Notes: a model not told the origin generated them from the sequence alone. A stretch of 64,000 nt of DNA from an uncultured Collinsella sp. (GCA_902470765.1 CABRHW010000002.1:62001-126000), one strand, 5' to 3'. Shown: positions 42,883-51,825, counted from the stretch's first letter. Translations and numbers: made by a program.

Positions 42883-44277
42883 TTACTTCTTGCTCTCGGG
42901 CAGGACCAGATTCACAGCGGCATCCTTGGCGGCATCGATGTGCTGAGCCACGACCGGCGTCTGCGGAAGGATCAGGTTGAGCACGATGGCCATGATGGCG
43001 GTGGGGGTTACGGCGTTGGAGCCGATGACGGTGGACACCCAGGTGGGCATGCCCTCGCCGGCAAGGCAACCGCTGGCCATCCAGATACCCAAGCCAAAGA
43101 CAACGGAGGTGCCGACGATGGTGGTGGTGCGCTGCGTGAGGCCCTCGCGGGTGAACATGCGCACACCGTTCATGGTGATGGTGCCAAAGACGCCGACGGT
43201 CGCGCCGCCGATGACGGGCTGCGGGATAGCGGAAAGGACGGCAGAGAGCTGCGGGAACAGACCGGCGATGGCAAAGACGGCCGCGATGATCACAAAGACC
43301 CACTTGTTAACGACCTTGTTGGAGCAGATGATGCCCACGTTCTGGCCAAGGGCGCTGGTGGGAAGACCGCCCAGCAGGCCGCCGACCATAGAGGTGAGGC
43401 CCTGGGACACGATAGCGCCGGAGAGCTCGCGCTCGGTGGGCATACGGTCGATGGAGCCCAGGCAGGCGGCGGAGACGTCACCGATAACCTGGATGGCAAC
43501 CATGGGGAACACGACGGCGAGGGTAATGCAGACCTCGGGATCAAACTCGAGCGCGTAGGGCATGAGCTTGGGAAGAGCGAAGACCTGAGCGGTGGCGACG
43601 CTGGAGAAGTCGATCATGCCAAAGGGGATCGAAACGATCATGCCAACGATCATGCCAAAGAACACGGATCCCAGCTTGAGCGTGCCCTTGCCAAAGTTGG
43701 CGAGCGCAAAGACCACGGCGAAGGTGATAAGAGCGACGCACCATGCCTGCGGGGTGCCCCACAACGGCGTGCCCATGCCACCGGCCATGTATTTGACGGC
43801 CGTGGGATAGAGAGAGACACCAATGGAGAAGATGACCGTGCCGGTCACGACGGGCGGGAACAGCCACTTAATCTTGCTGTAGGCCAGACCAAAGAGGACC
43901 GCGACGGCACCGCCAACGATCTCGCCGCCCAGCAGCGCGCCAAAACTAAAGCCCGAGGCGCCCATGGCCTGAAGGGCCGGCAGGAACGCGAACGAAACGC
44001 CCATGACGATGGGCAGGCCGCCGCCAATGCGACGGAAGGGAGCGAAGGCCTGAAGGGCCGTGTCGATCGCCGAAAGAATGAGTGCAACCTGAATGATGTC
44101 GGTGCTCTGCTGGCTATTAAAGCCGTAGACGCCGGCCATGATGACCGCCGGGGTAATGATGCCGGCAAACGATGCCAGTACATGCTGAAGGGCACACGGG
44201 ATCATTTCCTTAACGGGCGGCATGCCTTCGCGAGTGAACAGGGCTTCAGTGCCGTTCGTAACCGTCTCCTGGGTCAT
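42883..44277 (-). CDS. NCS2-family nucleobase permease (xanthine/uracil/urate type)
   Basis: The 464-residue protein has about 12-14 membrane segments and the NCS2 features TREGMPPVKEMIPCALQHVL at the N-terminus, the GASGFSFG region and AIQVIGDVSA near residue 260. Members move xanthine, uric acid or uracil with H+ or Na+. Its place at the head of the ssnA-ygfK-xdh set points to purine or urate uptake. The specificity cannot be read with certainty. 197 bp precede ssnA. Confidence 0.9.
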   Translation of the reverse strand: MTQETVTNGTEALFTREGMPPVKEMIPCALQHVLASFAGIITPAVIMAGVYGFNSQQSTDIIQVALILSAIDTALQAFAPFRRIGGGLPIVMGVSFAFLPALQAMGASGFSFGALLGGEIVGGAVAVLFGLAYSKIKWLFPPVVTGTVIFSIGVSLYPTAVKYMAGGMGTPLWGTPQAWCVALITFAVVFALANFGKGTLKLGSVFFGMIVGMIVSIPFGMIDFSSVATAQVFALPKLMPYALEFDPEVCITLAVVFPMVAIQVIGDVSAACLGSIDRMPTERELSGAIVSQGLTSMVGGLLGGLPTSALGQNVGIICSNKVVNKWVFVIIAAVFAIAGLFPQLSAVLSAIPQPVIGGATVGVFGTITMNGVRMFTREGLTQRTTTIVGTSVVFGLGIWMASGCLAGEGMPTWVSTVIGSNAVTPTAIMAIVLNLILPQTPVVAQHIDAAKDAAVNLVLPESKK

Positions 44278-44639
44278 TTGACCACCAATCCTCGAAATAG
44301 TTGTTTTCGCATCTAACGCTCATCTAACGCTCTATTGTGACGCAGTGCGGGGTTGAGGTTGTGCCTTCGTTGCATATCGTATTAAAGATGATTCTCATTC
44401 TCAATAATAATTTTTTGTTATCAGACTATTCTTCAGCTGAGATAATGCATTTCCGCAGGTCAGGAAAGTGTCTGGTCAAAATGACATCTTACTTTTCTTT
44501 TGGTCAACCGTTTACCGCTAAATTCCTACCGTTCGTCTGTATTACGCAATGTACCTGCGGATATACGAGATGATGAGCAGCGTGTTACCATGATAAAAAA
44601 TTGTTATGAACACTTCGATAGAACCCAAAGGAGTTGCCC
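44278..44639. other. AT-rich intergenic region between permease and PAS regulator
   Basis: This 362-bp divergent region is far more AT-rich than the genes and should hold promoters for the permease operon and the regulator. A Fur-box-like string TGAGAATGAGAATCA is present on the minus strand near 44390-44405, but only roughly 12 of 15 positions fit. No other repeat or small gene was recognised. Confidence 0.5.
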
Positions 44640-45296
44640 GTGAACGAGACCGTACGCCGCTTTTTGCCGATGGTCGATTTCCTGGAGCAGGTACTCGGTA
44701 AGAACAGCGAAATCGTGCTGCACGATTTCTCGGATCCCGACCACGCCATCGTCGATATTCGCAACGGCATCGTGAGCGGCCGTAAGGTCGGCGGTCCCGC
44801 CACCGATCTGGCACTCAAGATCATGCACGATGGTAAATATCGCGATCTGCCGTTCATTACGGGCTACGAAGGCCGCGGTGCCGGTGGCAAGACGCTGGAG
44901 TCGGCGACGTACTTCATTCGCGAGGACGGCGAGATCGTCGGCATGCTCTGCGTCAACACCGATCTTTCGGCCGTGCGCAACATCAGTGCCATGGCCCAGC
45001 AGCTTATGGCCTGCTTTGACGCCGCTCCCGCACGCACCGAGCCCTCCCCCATCGAGGTCGAAAGCCTTTCGGAGTCCACGCAGGAGCTCATCGACCGCAG
45101 TATTTCCGAGCTGCTGAGCGCTCGCGGGCTGGATGTGACGTCGCTTGGTCAAAGCGACCGCGTGGACGTCATTCGCCACCTCAACGGCAACGGAGTGTTC
45201 ATGCTCAAGGGCGCCGTAGCCTGCGCCGCCACCGCACTGGGCATCTCGGAGCCCAGCGTCTACCGCTACCTGCAAAAAGTCCGCAAGGAAGGCTAA
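44640..45296 (+). CDS. YheO/DauR-type PAS-HTH transcriptional regulator
   Basis: The 218-residue protein is a paralogue of the regulator at 31214-31867. It has a YheO-like PAS domain (EIVLHDFSDPDHAIVDIR; IVSGRKVGGPAT; VGMLCVNTDLS) and a DauR-like HTH (SDRVDVIRHLNGNGVFML; LGISEPSVYRYLQKV). The GTG start at 44640 follows AAAGGAG by 6 nt. It is divergent from the purine permease, so it likely controls uptake in response to a purine-related ligand. A bidirectional terminator follows. Confidence 0.87.
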   Translation: MNETVRRFLPMVDFLEQVLGKNSEIVLHDFSDPDHAIVDIRNGIVSGRKVGGPATDLALKIMHDGKYRDLPFITGYEGRGAGGKTLESATYFIREDGEIVGMLCVNTDLSAVRNISAMAQQLMACFDAAPARTEPSPIEVESLSESTQELIDRSISELLSARGLDVTSLGQSDRVDVIRHLNGNGVFMLKGAVACAATALGISEPSVYRYLQKVRKEG

Positions 45297-45310
45297 CCCG
45301 CTGACTCCTT

Positions 45311-45338
45311 GGGGACGGAGGAAAACGGATCATTTTTG
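45311..45338. repeat. Copy of the ACGGATCATTTTTG repeat
   Basis: GGGGACGGAGGAAAACGGAT followed by CATTTTTG lies just after the PAS regulator gene. Related copies occur in inverted order at 45998-46072 beyond the other end of ridA, so ridA is bracketed by this family. Confidence 0.6.
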
Positions 45339-45352
45339 TCGCATCGCTTGAC

Positions 45353-45391
45353 AAAAGACCCTGCAGTTCACACGCACTGCAGGGTCTTTTT
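45353..45391. terminator. Bidirectional terminator between PAS regulator and ridA
   Basis: AAAAGACCCTGCAG pairs with CTGCAGGGTCTTTTT around a 10-nt loop, with A and T runs on both sides. It can end both convergent transcripts. Confidence 0.92.
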
Positions 45392-45420
45392 GCATGTCAT
45401 GTTTAGTTGTTGCCAACGCC

Positions 45421-45798
45421 TTAGAGAGCGGCGACGACCTCGATCTCGACCAGACCGCCGGCCGGAAGGGCGGCAACCTGGAAAGCGCTGCGCGCGGGGA
45501 ACGGAGCCTCGAACTTGGAGGCGTAGATCTCGTTCACGGCAGCGAAGTCGGCAATGTCGGCCAGATAGACCGTGGTCTTAACGACATCGGCAAAGGTGGC
45601 GCCGGCAGCGGTCAGCAGGGCCTCAACGTTAGCAAGGGACTGCTTAGCCTGGGCCTCGACGCCCTCGGGCATCTTGCCGGTTGCGGGGTCGATGCCCAGC
45701 TGGCCGGACAGGAACACCATGTTGCCGGTCTGGATGCCGGGGGAATACGGGCCGATGGCTGCAGGTGCGTTATCGGAAGACACGACGGTCTTGCTCAT
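45421..45798 (-). CDS. ridA: RidA family deaminase
   Basis: The 125-residue protein hydrolyses reactive enamine/imine intermediates made by PLP enzymes. It shows SSDNAPAAIGPYSPGIQTGNM, GQLGIDPATGKMP and an Arg in the ARSAFQVAALPAGGLVEIE ending, which carries the usual catalytic-site residues. It could detoxify 2-aminoacrylate formed by DpaL in this region, although it is transcribed separately. Confidence 0.92.
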   Translation of the reverse strand: MSKTVVSSDNAPAAIGPYSPGIQTGNMVFLSGQLGIDPATGKMPEGVEAQAKQSLANVEALLTAAGATFADVVKTTVYLADIADFAAVNEIYASKFEAPFPARSAFQVAALPAGGLVEIEVVAAL

Positions 45799-45997
45799 GT
45801 TTTTCTCCTTACGATCAGATAGAGAGCGTGAGCGCGGCGTTCACACCGGGAGGCACAATTCGGTCTGAACACCGCGCTTGATTTGGGATAGTACTCAAGG
45901 TTTCCGCGCGATGCAAGATTATTATCACGTTGCGAGAATATTTTATCGCCCAACGGTGCCTGTCGGCCGCTGAACGGCACGACCGGACAGTGAAGCT

Positions 45998-46072
45998 CAA
46001 AATGATCCGTTTTCCTCCGCCACCTATGGATCACCTGATCCGATGGGAACGAAGGGAAACGGATCATTTTTG
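45998..46072. repeat. 75-bp inverted repeat of the ATCCGTTT/AAACGGAT family
   Basis: CAAAATGATCCGTTTTCCTC (45998-46017) faces GGGAAACGGATCATTTTTG (46054-46072), with GGATCACCTGATCC between them. Matches the single copy at 45311-45338. The 378-bp gap between ridA and the U32 gene holds this repeat and, presumably, two divergent promoters. Confidence 0.65.
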
Positions 46073-46176
46073 CTGCAAGGGCTGCTGAAGACTTTATCCT
46101 GCTTGGAGCACGGGCGTCGCCCGCCGCGACGGCACCACTATACTTTTGAGTATCTGAGCATTTTGAAAGGCAGGAT

Positions 46177-48669
46177 ATGACCGCAACCGCCAGTAGAACC
46201 ACCAACCGCAGACCCGAGCTCTTGGCACCCGCCGGAGGCCCGGAGCCCTTTGCCGCCGCGCTTGCTGCCGGGGCAGACGCCATCTACTGCGGCATGGGCA
46301 GCTTCAACGCCCGCCGCAAGGCCACCAACTTTACCGACGAGGCCTTTGAGCAAGCCTGCCGAGCCGCACATCTAGCCGGGTCGCGCGTCTACGTCACGGT
46401 CAACATCGTCATCAAGCAGTCCGAGATGAGCGATGCGCTGCAACTCATCCATCGCTGCTCCACGCTGGGCGCCGACGCCTTTATCATCCAGGACTGGGGC
46501 CTGTTCTTTGAGGTCAAGCGCACCATGCCCGGCATCGAGACGCACATCTCAACCCAGGCGAACATCCACGACGACCGTGGAACCCTTTGGTGCCGCGAGC
46601 AGGGCGCCGACCGCGTGACCCTCTCGCGCGAGCTTTCCATCGACGAGATTGCCGCCATTCACGATGCCGCGCCCGATGTGGACCTGGAGGTCTTTAGCCA
46701 CGGTGCCATCTGCTTTTGCTACTCGGGTCTGTGCCTGCTGTCGAGCTTTGCCATGGCGGGCCGCTCGGCCAACCGCGGCATGTGCGCTCAGCCCTGTCGC
46801 CTGCCCTACGAGCTGATTGACGAGAACGGCCGCTCGCTCTCCCCTGCCGGTCGCGAGCGCGCGCTGTGCCCGCGCGACACCAACACGTCGCAGCTCGTTC
46901 GCCGTCTGTATGACGCCGGCGCTGCATCGCTCAAGCTCGAGGGCCGCATGAAGGCCCCCGATTACGTGTATTCCATCGTCGATGTGTATCGTCATCAGAT
47001 TGATGACATGCTGGCCGATGTTTCGACCTCTAAGGATGAGGATGCCGCCCGTCAGCGCCAACTCAAGCGCTGCTTTAATCGCGACTTTACGCACGCCTAC
47101 CAGGATGGCACCTCGGGCGACGAGATGATGAGCTACGAGCGCTCCAACAACCGCGGCCAGATTGTGGGCACGGTGCTGGGCAGCCGTCTGGCCAACCGCG
47201 ATGTACGCGGACTCAAGCCCGACGATCGCCGTCGCCGCGCCGCCATCGCCCGCATTGAGCTGCTTGAGCCCGTGGGCAAGGGCGACCTGCTGGAGCTTCG
47301 CCACGATAACGAGTTTGACCAGTTCCTGACCACCATTGCCGCCGATGATGCCGCTGCCGGCGATGTTATCGAGTGTCGCGTGCCCCGTAGCATGCCCGAG
47401 GGCTGCCGCGTGCGCGTGATTCGAAGCCAGCGCGCCATTGACGCCGCCGGCGCCGCGCTCAAGCGCGATGTGCTGCGCCGCCGCGCCGTAGACGTGTCCG
47501 TCGTGGCGCGCCTGGGCGAGCCGTTTGCCGTTACGCTCACCTGTTGCGACGATCCTTCGCTTACGGCCACGGCCACGGGCTTTACCGTCGAGGCCGCCAA
47601 GACCCGCGCGGTCGAGGCGTCCGATCTGGTTGAGCACGTCGGGCGCATGGGCTCCTCTCCTTTTGAGGCAGCGAGCTTTGATGTGGCGCTCGATGAGGGC
47701 TGCGGTATGGGCTTCTCCGCCGTGCACAAGGTGCGCGCCGCCGCCTGTAAAGCATTGGAGGAGGCCATTCTGGCACCGTATGAGGAGCGTGCGAAAACGC
47801 TCGAGATTCCGGGGCTCGACAAATGTACGCACGCCATACCCGAGCATTACCGCGATGAGCCGCAGATCTGCGCCACCGTCACCTCGCTCGAGGCCGTCGA
47901 GGCAGCCCGCGCGGAGGGTGCAACGCGCCTCTACATGACCACCGACGTGCTCGAGGCTGTCGGACTCTCCCCTGCCGATGCATTTGAGCAGGGTATCGTG
48001 CCCGTACTCGACGAGGTCTGCCGTGCTGTTGACCACGAGCGCGTTGACCCCTGGATCAATGCCGGAGCCACCGTCGCCGTCGGCAATATCTCCGAGCTCG
48101 CCGTAGCCGCGCAGACCGGCGCCACGGCCGAGATTCGCTCTTGCCTGCCAGTGCACAACACGCCCTGCATGGAGGCGCTTGCCGAGCGTGGAGCCGGTGC
48201 GTTTTGGCTCTCGCCCGAGATCACGCTCGACGAGATTGTCTCGCTCGGCGCCGCCGCGCCCGCGGCTCTGGGCATCACCGTCTTTGGCCGCCCGCGCGTT
48301 ATGACAAGCGAGCATTGCATTCTGCAGGTTGCCAACGGCTGCATCCACGATTGCGCCAACTGCCGCCTGCGCGCCCGCAAGCTCTCGCTCAAGAATATCG
48401 ACGGAAAGGTCATGCCCGTCCGAACCGACATCCACGGCCGCTCTCGCCTGTACGATGCCTACCCCATCGACCTCACGCCGCAGGTCCCTCAGCTGCTCGA
48501 TGCCGGCGTGCGCCGTTTCATGGTCGACGGAACTTTGCTCGAGGCCGATGAGATTGGCCGTGCCGTCGCTCGCGTCCGTCGCGCCGTCGAGGCGGCACAA
48601 GCCGGCCGCAAGCCCGCCGCCCGCCTGCGCGGGGCGACCTCGGGCTGCATGTTTGTGGGAATCAGCTAA
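46177..48669 (+). CDS. Large U32 family peptidase (with DUF3656-like region)
   Basis: The 830-residue protein starts with the U32 barrel (ELLAPAGGPEPFAAALAAGA, residues 13-32) and has the signature EVFSHGAICFCYSGLCLLSS near residue 173, then NRGMCAQPCRLPYEL. A central region of about 300 residues is of the type found in long U32 proteins, and a late Cys set (CIHDCANCRLR near 725) ends the catalytic-like part. Roles in other bacteria include RNA hydroxylation or collagen-type proteolysis. ATG 46177 has AAAGGCAGG before it. Next gene is 15 bp on. Confidence 0.85.
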   Translation: MTATASRTTNRRPELLAPAGGPEPFAAALAAGADAIYCGMGSFNARRKATNFTDEAFEQACRAAHLAGSRVYVTVNIVIKQSEMSDALQLIHRCSTLGADAFIIQDWGLFFEVKRTMPGIETHISTQANIHDDRGTLWCREQGADRVTLSRELSIDEIAAIHDAAPDVDLEVFSHGAICFCYSGLCLLSSFAMAGRSANRGMCAQPCRLPYELIDENGRSLSPAGRERALCPRDTNTSQLVRRLYDAGAASLKLEGRMKAPDYVYSIVDVYRHQIDDMLADVSTSKDEDAARQRQLKRCFNRDFTHAYQDGTSGDEMMSYERSNNRGQIVGTVLGSRLANRDVRGLKPDDRRRRAAIARIELLEPVGKGDLLELRHDNEFDQFLTTIAADDAAAGDVIECRVPRSMPEGCRVRVIRSQRAIDAAGAALKRDVLRRRAVDVSVVARLGEPFAVTLTCCDDPSLTATATGFTVEAAKTRAVEASDLVEHVGRMGSSPFEAASFDVALDEGCGMGFSAVHKVRAAACKALEEAILAPYEERAKTLEIPGLDKCTHAIPEHYRDEPQICATVTSLEAVEAARAEGATRLYMTTDVLEAVGLSPADAFEQGIVPVLDEVCRAVDHERVDPWINAGATVAVGNISELAVAAQTGATAEIRSCLPVHNTPCMEALAERGAGAFWLSPEITLDEIVSLGAAAPAALGITVFGRPRVMTSEHCILQVANGCIHDCANCRLRARKLSLKNIDGKVMPVRTDIHGRSRLYDAYPIDLTPQVPQLLDAGVRRFMVDGTLLEADEIGRAVARVRRAVEAAQAGRKPAARLRGATSGCMFVGIS

Positions 48670-48684
48670 CCGAAAGGCTTACAC

Positions 48685-49344
48685 GTGAACGAAGAACCTC
48701 AAGTCCTCTACTGCGACGCCTGGCTCATGGCCATCGACAAGCCCGCCGGCATGATCGTCCACGGCGACGGCACCGGCGAGCGCACGCTCACCGACTACGC
48801 CAGCGACCTGCTGCTGGCGATGGGCGACGGCTTTGCCGCGACCGACATGCAGCCGCTTAACCGCCTGGACCGCGACACCACCGGCGTGGTGCTGTTCTCG
48901 CTCGACAAGCAGACGCAGCCCGCCTTTGACCAAATGGTGATCGACCACGCCTTCGAAAAGCACTATCTGGCGCTGGCCGAGGGCAAGATCGACTGGAACG
49001 AAAAGCTCATCGACAAGCCCATCGCCCGCGACCGCCACGACAGCCGAAAGATGCGCGTCGGCGCCAGCGGCAAGCCGTCTCAAACGCGCGTGAAGGTGCT
49101 CAAGCGTCTTAAGAGCCGTCGTGGCCTGCCCACGCGCTCGTATATCGATGTCGAGCTGCTCACCGGCCGCAAGCATCAGATCCGTGTGCATCTGGCCAGC
49201 GAGCGTCATCCCCTGGTAGGCGACGAGCTCTACGGCACGCCGCGTCCCTGCGGCCTGATGCTCCATGCCCACAGCGTGTCCTTTACGCATCCCGTAACCG
49301 GCGAGCACATCCACATCGAAGCCCCTTGCCCCTGGGAGCCCTAA
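48685..49344 (+). CDS. RluA-family pseudouridine synthase
   Basis: The 219-residue enzyme converts uridine to pseudouridine in rRNA or tRNA. The motif LNRLDRDTTGVVLFS has the catalytic Asp (second Asp of RLDRDT), and the C-terminal part has YIDVELLTGRKHQIRVH and HPLVGDELYG. No S4 domain is seen, so it is a short form similar to RluA/TruC or YlyB. It is co-directional with the U32 gene. Its stop codon is the first step of the hairpin at 49343-49382. Confidence 0.92.
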   Translation: MNEEPQVLYCDAWLMAIDKPAGMIVHGDGTGERTLTDYASDLLLAMGDGFAATDMQPLNRLDRDTTGVVLFSLDKQTQPAFDQMVIDHAFEKHYLALAEGKIDWNEKLIDKPIARDRHDSRKMRVGASGKPSQTRVKVLKRLKSRRGLPTRSYIDVELLTGRKHQIRVHLASERHPLVGDELYGTPRPCGLMLHAHSVSFTHPVTGEHIHIEAPCPWEP

Positions 49345-49382
49345 ACCACCACAATGGGGACAGGCACCTTTGTGGTGGTTTT
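49343..49382 (+). terminator. Hairpin terminator starting within the stop codon of the RluA-type gene
   Basis: AAACCACCACAA (49343-49354) pairs with TTTGTGGTGGTTTT (49369-49382); the loop contains GGGGACAGG. The first two stem bases are the last bases of the TAA stop codon. The T-run makes this a good terminator. Confidence 0.85.
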
Positions 49383-49412
49383 GCCGCGATGGCTCTGCCG
49401 CGGTCCCAAAAC

Positions 49413-49630
49413 GTCTCGATCTGTAACAGTTAGAACCCATTTTCCGGTCTATCTGTTACAGATCGAGACATTCGAATCCCCTCAAGGGAATAATCTCAAT
49501 CTGTAACAGTAACTCGGCAAAATCAGTCCCAGATGTTACAGATTGAGACAAAGGGACGGCGCGGTTCGTAAGTATCTCGATCTGTAACATCTAGCCCGCT
49601 TTTAACGGTCTGGTTGTTACAGATTTAGAT
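49413..49630. repeat. Array of three 57-bp palindromes with 80-81 bp period
   Basis: Units at 49413-49469, 49493-49549 and 49574-49630 each have 16-bp inverted ends (type ATCTCGATCTGTAACA and TGTTACAGATCGAGAT) and a 25-bp loop; gaps are 23 and 24 bp. The six 16-bp ends therefore alternate in orientation every 39-41 bp. Loops 1 and 3 share CC...TTTT..CGGTCT and loop 2 resembles their inverse, so whole units were copied, the middle one flipped. No gene overlaps. It fills most of the 377-bp gap before the DeoR-type gene. Confidence 0.85.
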
Positions 49631-49721
49631 AAACCGGTAGACAACAAAAGCGGCGACGCCCGTGATGGACGTTGCCGCTTTTCTATTGAGAAAACTAAAT
49701 GGTTTTGACCTTGCCCCGCCG

Positions 49722-50468
49722 CTAGACCGTGACGACGTTGTCCATTGCCCGGTACTTGGCGGGCACCTCGCCCGCGGTGATGATCGTTGCATCGCGAAAG
49801 TCCGCGAACTTGACGGGCGCCACCATGCCAAATTTGCTGGCGTCCGAGATTACGAAGCGTTTGGCCGTATGACGCATCGAGATGCGCTTTACTTGGGCCT
49901 CCTCGATATCGGGCGCCGTGAAGCCCTGCTCGGCGGCGATGCCATTAGAGCCCCAAAAGCCACAGTTGAAGTTGTAGCGATCTAAGGTTGCCAAGGCATC
50001 GGGGCCAACGAGCGCCTCGGTCTCGGGTTTGAGCTCGCCGCCCAGCACCACGGTACGCATACCCCGCAAAGCAAGGCGCTGAGCATGGAGCACGGAATCG
50101 GTCACGTAGGTGACATCTTCAAGGTGGGGAAGATGCTCGATGAGCCTGAGCGTCGTCGAGCCCGAGTCGATGTATACAAAGCTCTCAGGCTCCACAAGCG
50201 CCGCCGCACGGGCGCAGATACGCTCCTTGTCATCGTTATGGAGGTCGCTGCGCTCATTAAGCGTTAGGTCGCGCGTCACGTGCGCGCGCTCAAGACTCGT
50301 CGCCCCACCGTGGACCTTGGCGATGCGATGCGCTCGGTCGAGCGTCTGCAGATCGCGCCGAATGGTAGACGCCGTCACGCCCAGGGCCTCAGCAAGCTCC
50401 GGAACGGTAACCGAGCCGGCCTGCTGCACCATCGATACAATCGCGTTGAGCCTATCTTCCGCAAGCAT
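49722..50468 (-). CDS. DeoR/GlpR-family transcriptional regulator
   Basis: The 248-residue repressor has an N-terminal HTH (RLNAIVSMVQQAGSVTVPEL; GVTASTIRRDLQTLDR) and a DeoR-C sensor domain (VYIDSGSTTLRLIEHLP near residue 97; VVLGGELKPETEALVG). Effectors are normally sugar phosphates. It begins 3 bp after the oxidoreductase stop, so both are made from one mRNA, and it probably regulates that operon. Confidence 0.9.
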   Translation of the reverse strand: MLAEDRLNAIVSMVQQAGSVTVPELAEALGVTASTIRRDLQTLDRAHRIAKVHGGATSLERAHVTRDLTLNERSDLHNDDKERICARAAALVEPESFVYIDSGSTTLRLIEHLPHLEDVTYVTDSVLHAQRLALRGMRTVVLGGELKPETEALVGPDALATLDRYNFNCGFWGSNGIAAEQGFTAPDIEEAQVKRISMRHTAKRFVISDASKFGMVAPVKFADFRDATIITAGEVPAKYRAMDNVVTV

Positions 50469-50471
50469 CGC

Positions 50472-51551
50472 TTACTCCTCCTCGGGGTACACGACTCCCC
50501 AGTCGGCGCGAAGCTTGGTCATAAGCTCCATAACATCAGAAGCATAATCCAGCAGCTCGCGCTTGGAGTCGTCGCCGGCAACGGCCTTCTCAAGATCGGC
50601 CATCTCGTAGCACAGTGCGTAGGCCTCGGTGCCAGCGTGGACCTCCTCGCGGTGGCCGTCGGCAGTCCACACGATGGTCGCGTGATCGGCACGCGGATAC
50701 TCGTTGACCTCGATATAGCACTTATCGAAGCTAATAATCGAGCGCTTGGGTTGCTTGGAGTGGAGCGTGAGGCTCACAACACCCAGCTGCTGCTCGGCAT
50801 TACGGCAGACGATGCCGCCCGCAACGTCAACACCGGTCTCACAGGTGTTGCCCAACGAAACGACCTCAATGGGCTGGCTTGCCATAAAGAGACGCATGAC
50901 GGACAGGGCATACACGCCAATGTCGAGCATGGCACCGCCAGCAAGGTTGCGGTTGTAGAAGCGATTGGTCAGATCGCCGTACTCCTTGTAGCTACCAAAG
51001 TTGAGCTGGGCGAGGTTCATGCGACCAAACTCGCCGGCATCCATGCGACGGCGCAGCTCTTGATACAAGGGCATATGAAGCACCGTGGTGGCGTCCATGA
51101 GGACGACGTTGTGCTCGTCGGCGATGGCACGCGCCTCGTCGAGCTCAGCGGAATTGAGGGTAATGGCTTTCTCGCAGAGCACGTGCTTGCCGGCGGCCAG
51201 CGCGTCACGCAGATAGGTGATATGCGTGTTGTGCGGCGTGGTGATATAGACGGCGTCGATGCCCGGATCGGCGTAGAGGTCCTCAACCGATTCATAGACC
51301 TTCTCGATGCCATACTGCTCAGCAAAAGCCTGAGCCTTGGACAGCGTACGGTTGGCGACGCCCGCAAGCTTGCGGCCGGCAAGAGCGAGAGACTGGGCCA
51401 TCTGGTTGGCGATAACGCCGCACCCGATCACAGCCCAACGAAGCTCGGGAGCCGTAAAGATATCATCGGGGAATGGCTTGTCCTGGACCGAAGCGAACGC
51501 TGCTTTTGCGGCTGCCGCGGAGTCGAGTGGAGCCTGCTTGGAATCTACCAT
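50472..51551 (-). CDS. Gfo/Idh/MocA-family NAD(P)-dependent oxidoreductase
   Basis: The 359-residue protein has an N-terminal Rossmann domain (WAVIGCGVIANQMAQSLALAG, near residue 38; CEKAITLNSAEL motif with the usual EKP replaced by EKA) and a C-terminal alpha/beta domain (GGAMLDIGVYALSVMRLF). Such enzymes oxidise sugars, inositol or sugar derivatives. The ATG 51551 follows AGGAGG. It leads the operon with the DeoR-type regulator. The substrate is unknown. Confidence 0.86.
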   Translation of the reverse strand: MVDSKQAPLDSAAAAKAAFASVQDKPFPDDIFTAPELRWAVIGCGVIANQMAQSLALAGRKLAGVANRTLSKAQAFAEQYGIEKVYESVEDLYADPGIDAVYITTPHNTHITYLRDALAAGKHVLCEKAITLNSAELDEARAIADEHNVVLMDATTVLHMPLYQELRRRMDAGEFGRMNLAQLNFGSYKEYGDLTNRFYNRNLAGGAMLDIGVYALSVMRLFMASQPIEVVSLGNTCETGVDVAGGIVCRNAEQQLGVVSLTLHSKQPKRSIISFDKCYIEVNEYPRADHATIVWTADGHREEVHAGTEAYALCYEMADLEKAVAGDDSKRELLDYASDVMELMTKLRADWGVVYPEEE

Positions 51552-51680
51552 ATGTGCCTCCTGTGTCATAGATCGTCTTGCATTTCGGATAGCTCTATAT
51601 TCGCACAAACACGCGCGTCTGTGCGCGTTTTTGCGTATCTCACCGCTAAACGGTCATTTTTGTCCCGTAAACGGCGCATC

Positions 51681-51728
51681 TATACGCATATTCACGCAAT
51701 CCCACGCACGCAAATACGCACAAATGCG
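51681..51728 (-). promoter_or_regulatory. Cluster of TGCGT repeats upstream of the oxidoreductase operon
   Basis: On the minus strand TGCGT recurs five to six times within 48 bp (TTTGCGTGCGTGGGATTGCGT and TATGCGTATA), and related ACGC/GCGT strings appear at 51609-51640. The cluster lies 130-180 bp upstream of the ATG. It may be the operator of the DeoR-family protein. Confidence 0.4.
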
Positions 51729-51825
51729 AACCGGCCATTGCTCAGAGACAGGGGCTTATGCTTAGAACTCAAAAGACAGGATGATCCGCTTCGCCTTCGC
51801 TCATGGCGCGCTGCAGCTCTAAGGA

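Noticed and set aside
44388..44409. Fur box
   Set aside because: Only partial match to the 7-1-7 consensus and no iron-related gene nearby; mentioned in the intergenic entry only.
49413..49630. CRISPR array
   Set aside because: The spacing is regular, but repeats alternate in orientation, only six are present, and the putative spacers are related to one another. No cas gene is near. A palindromic element array fits better.
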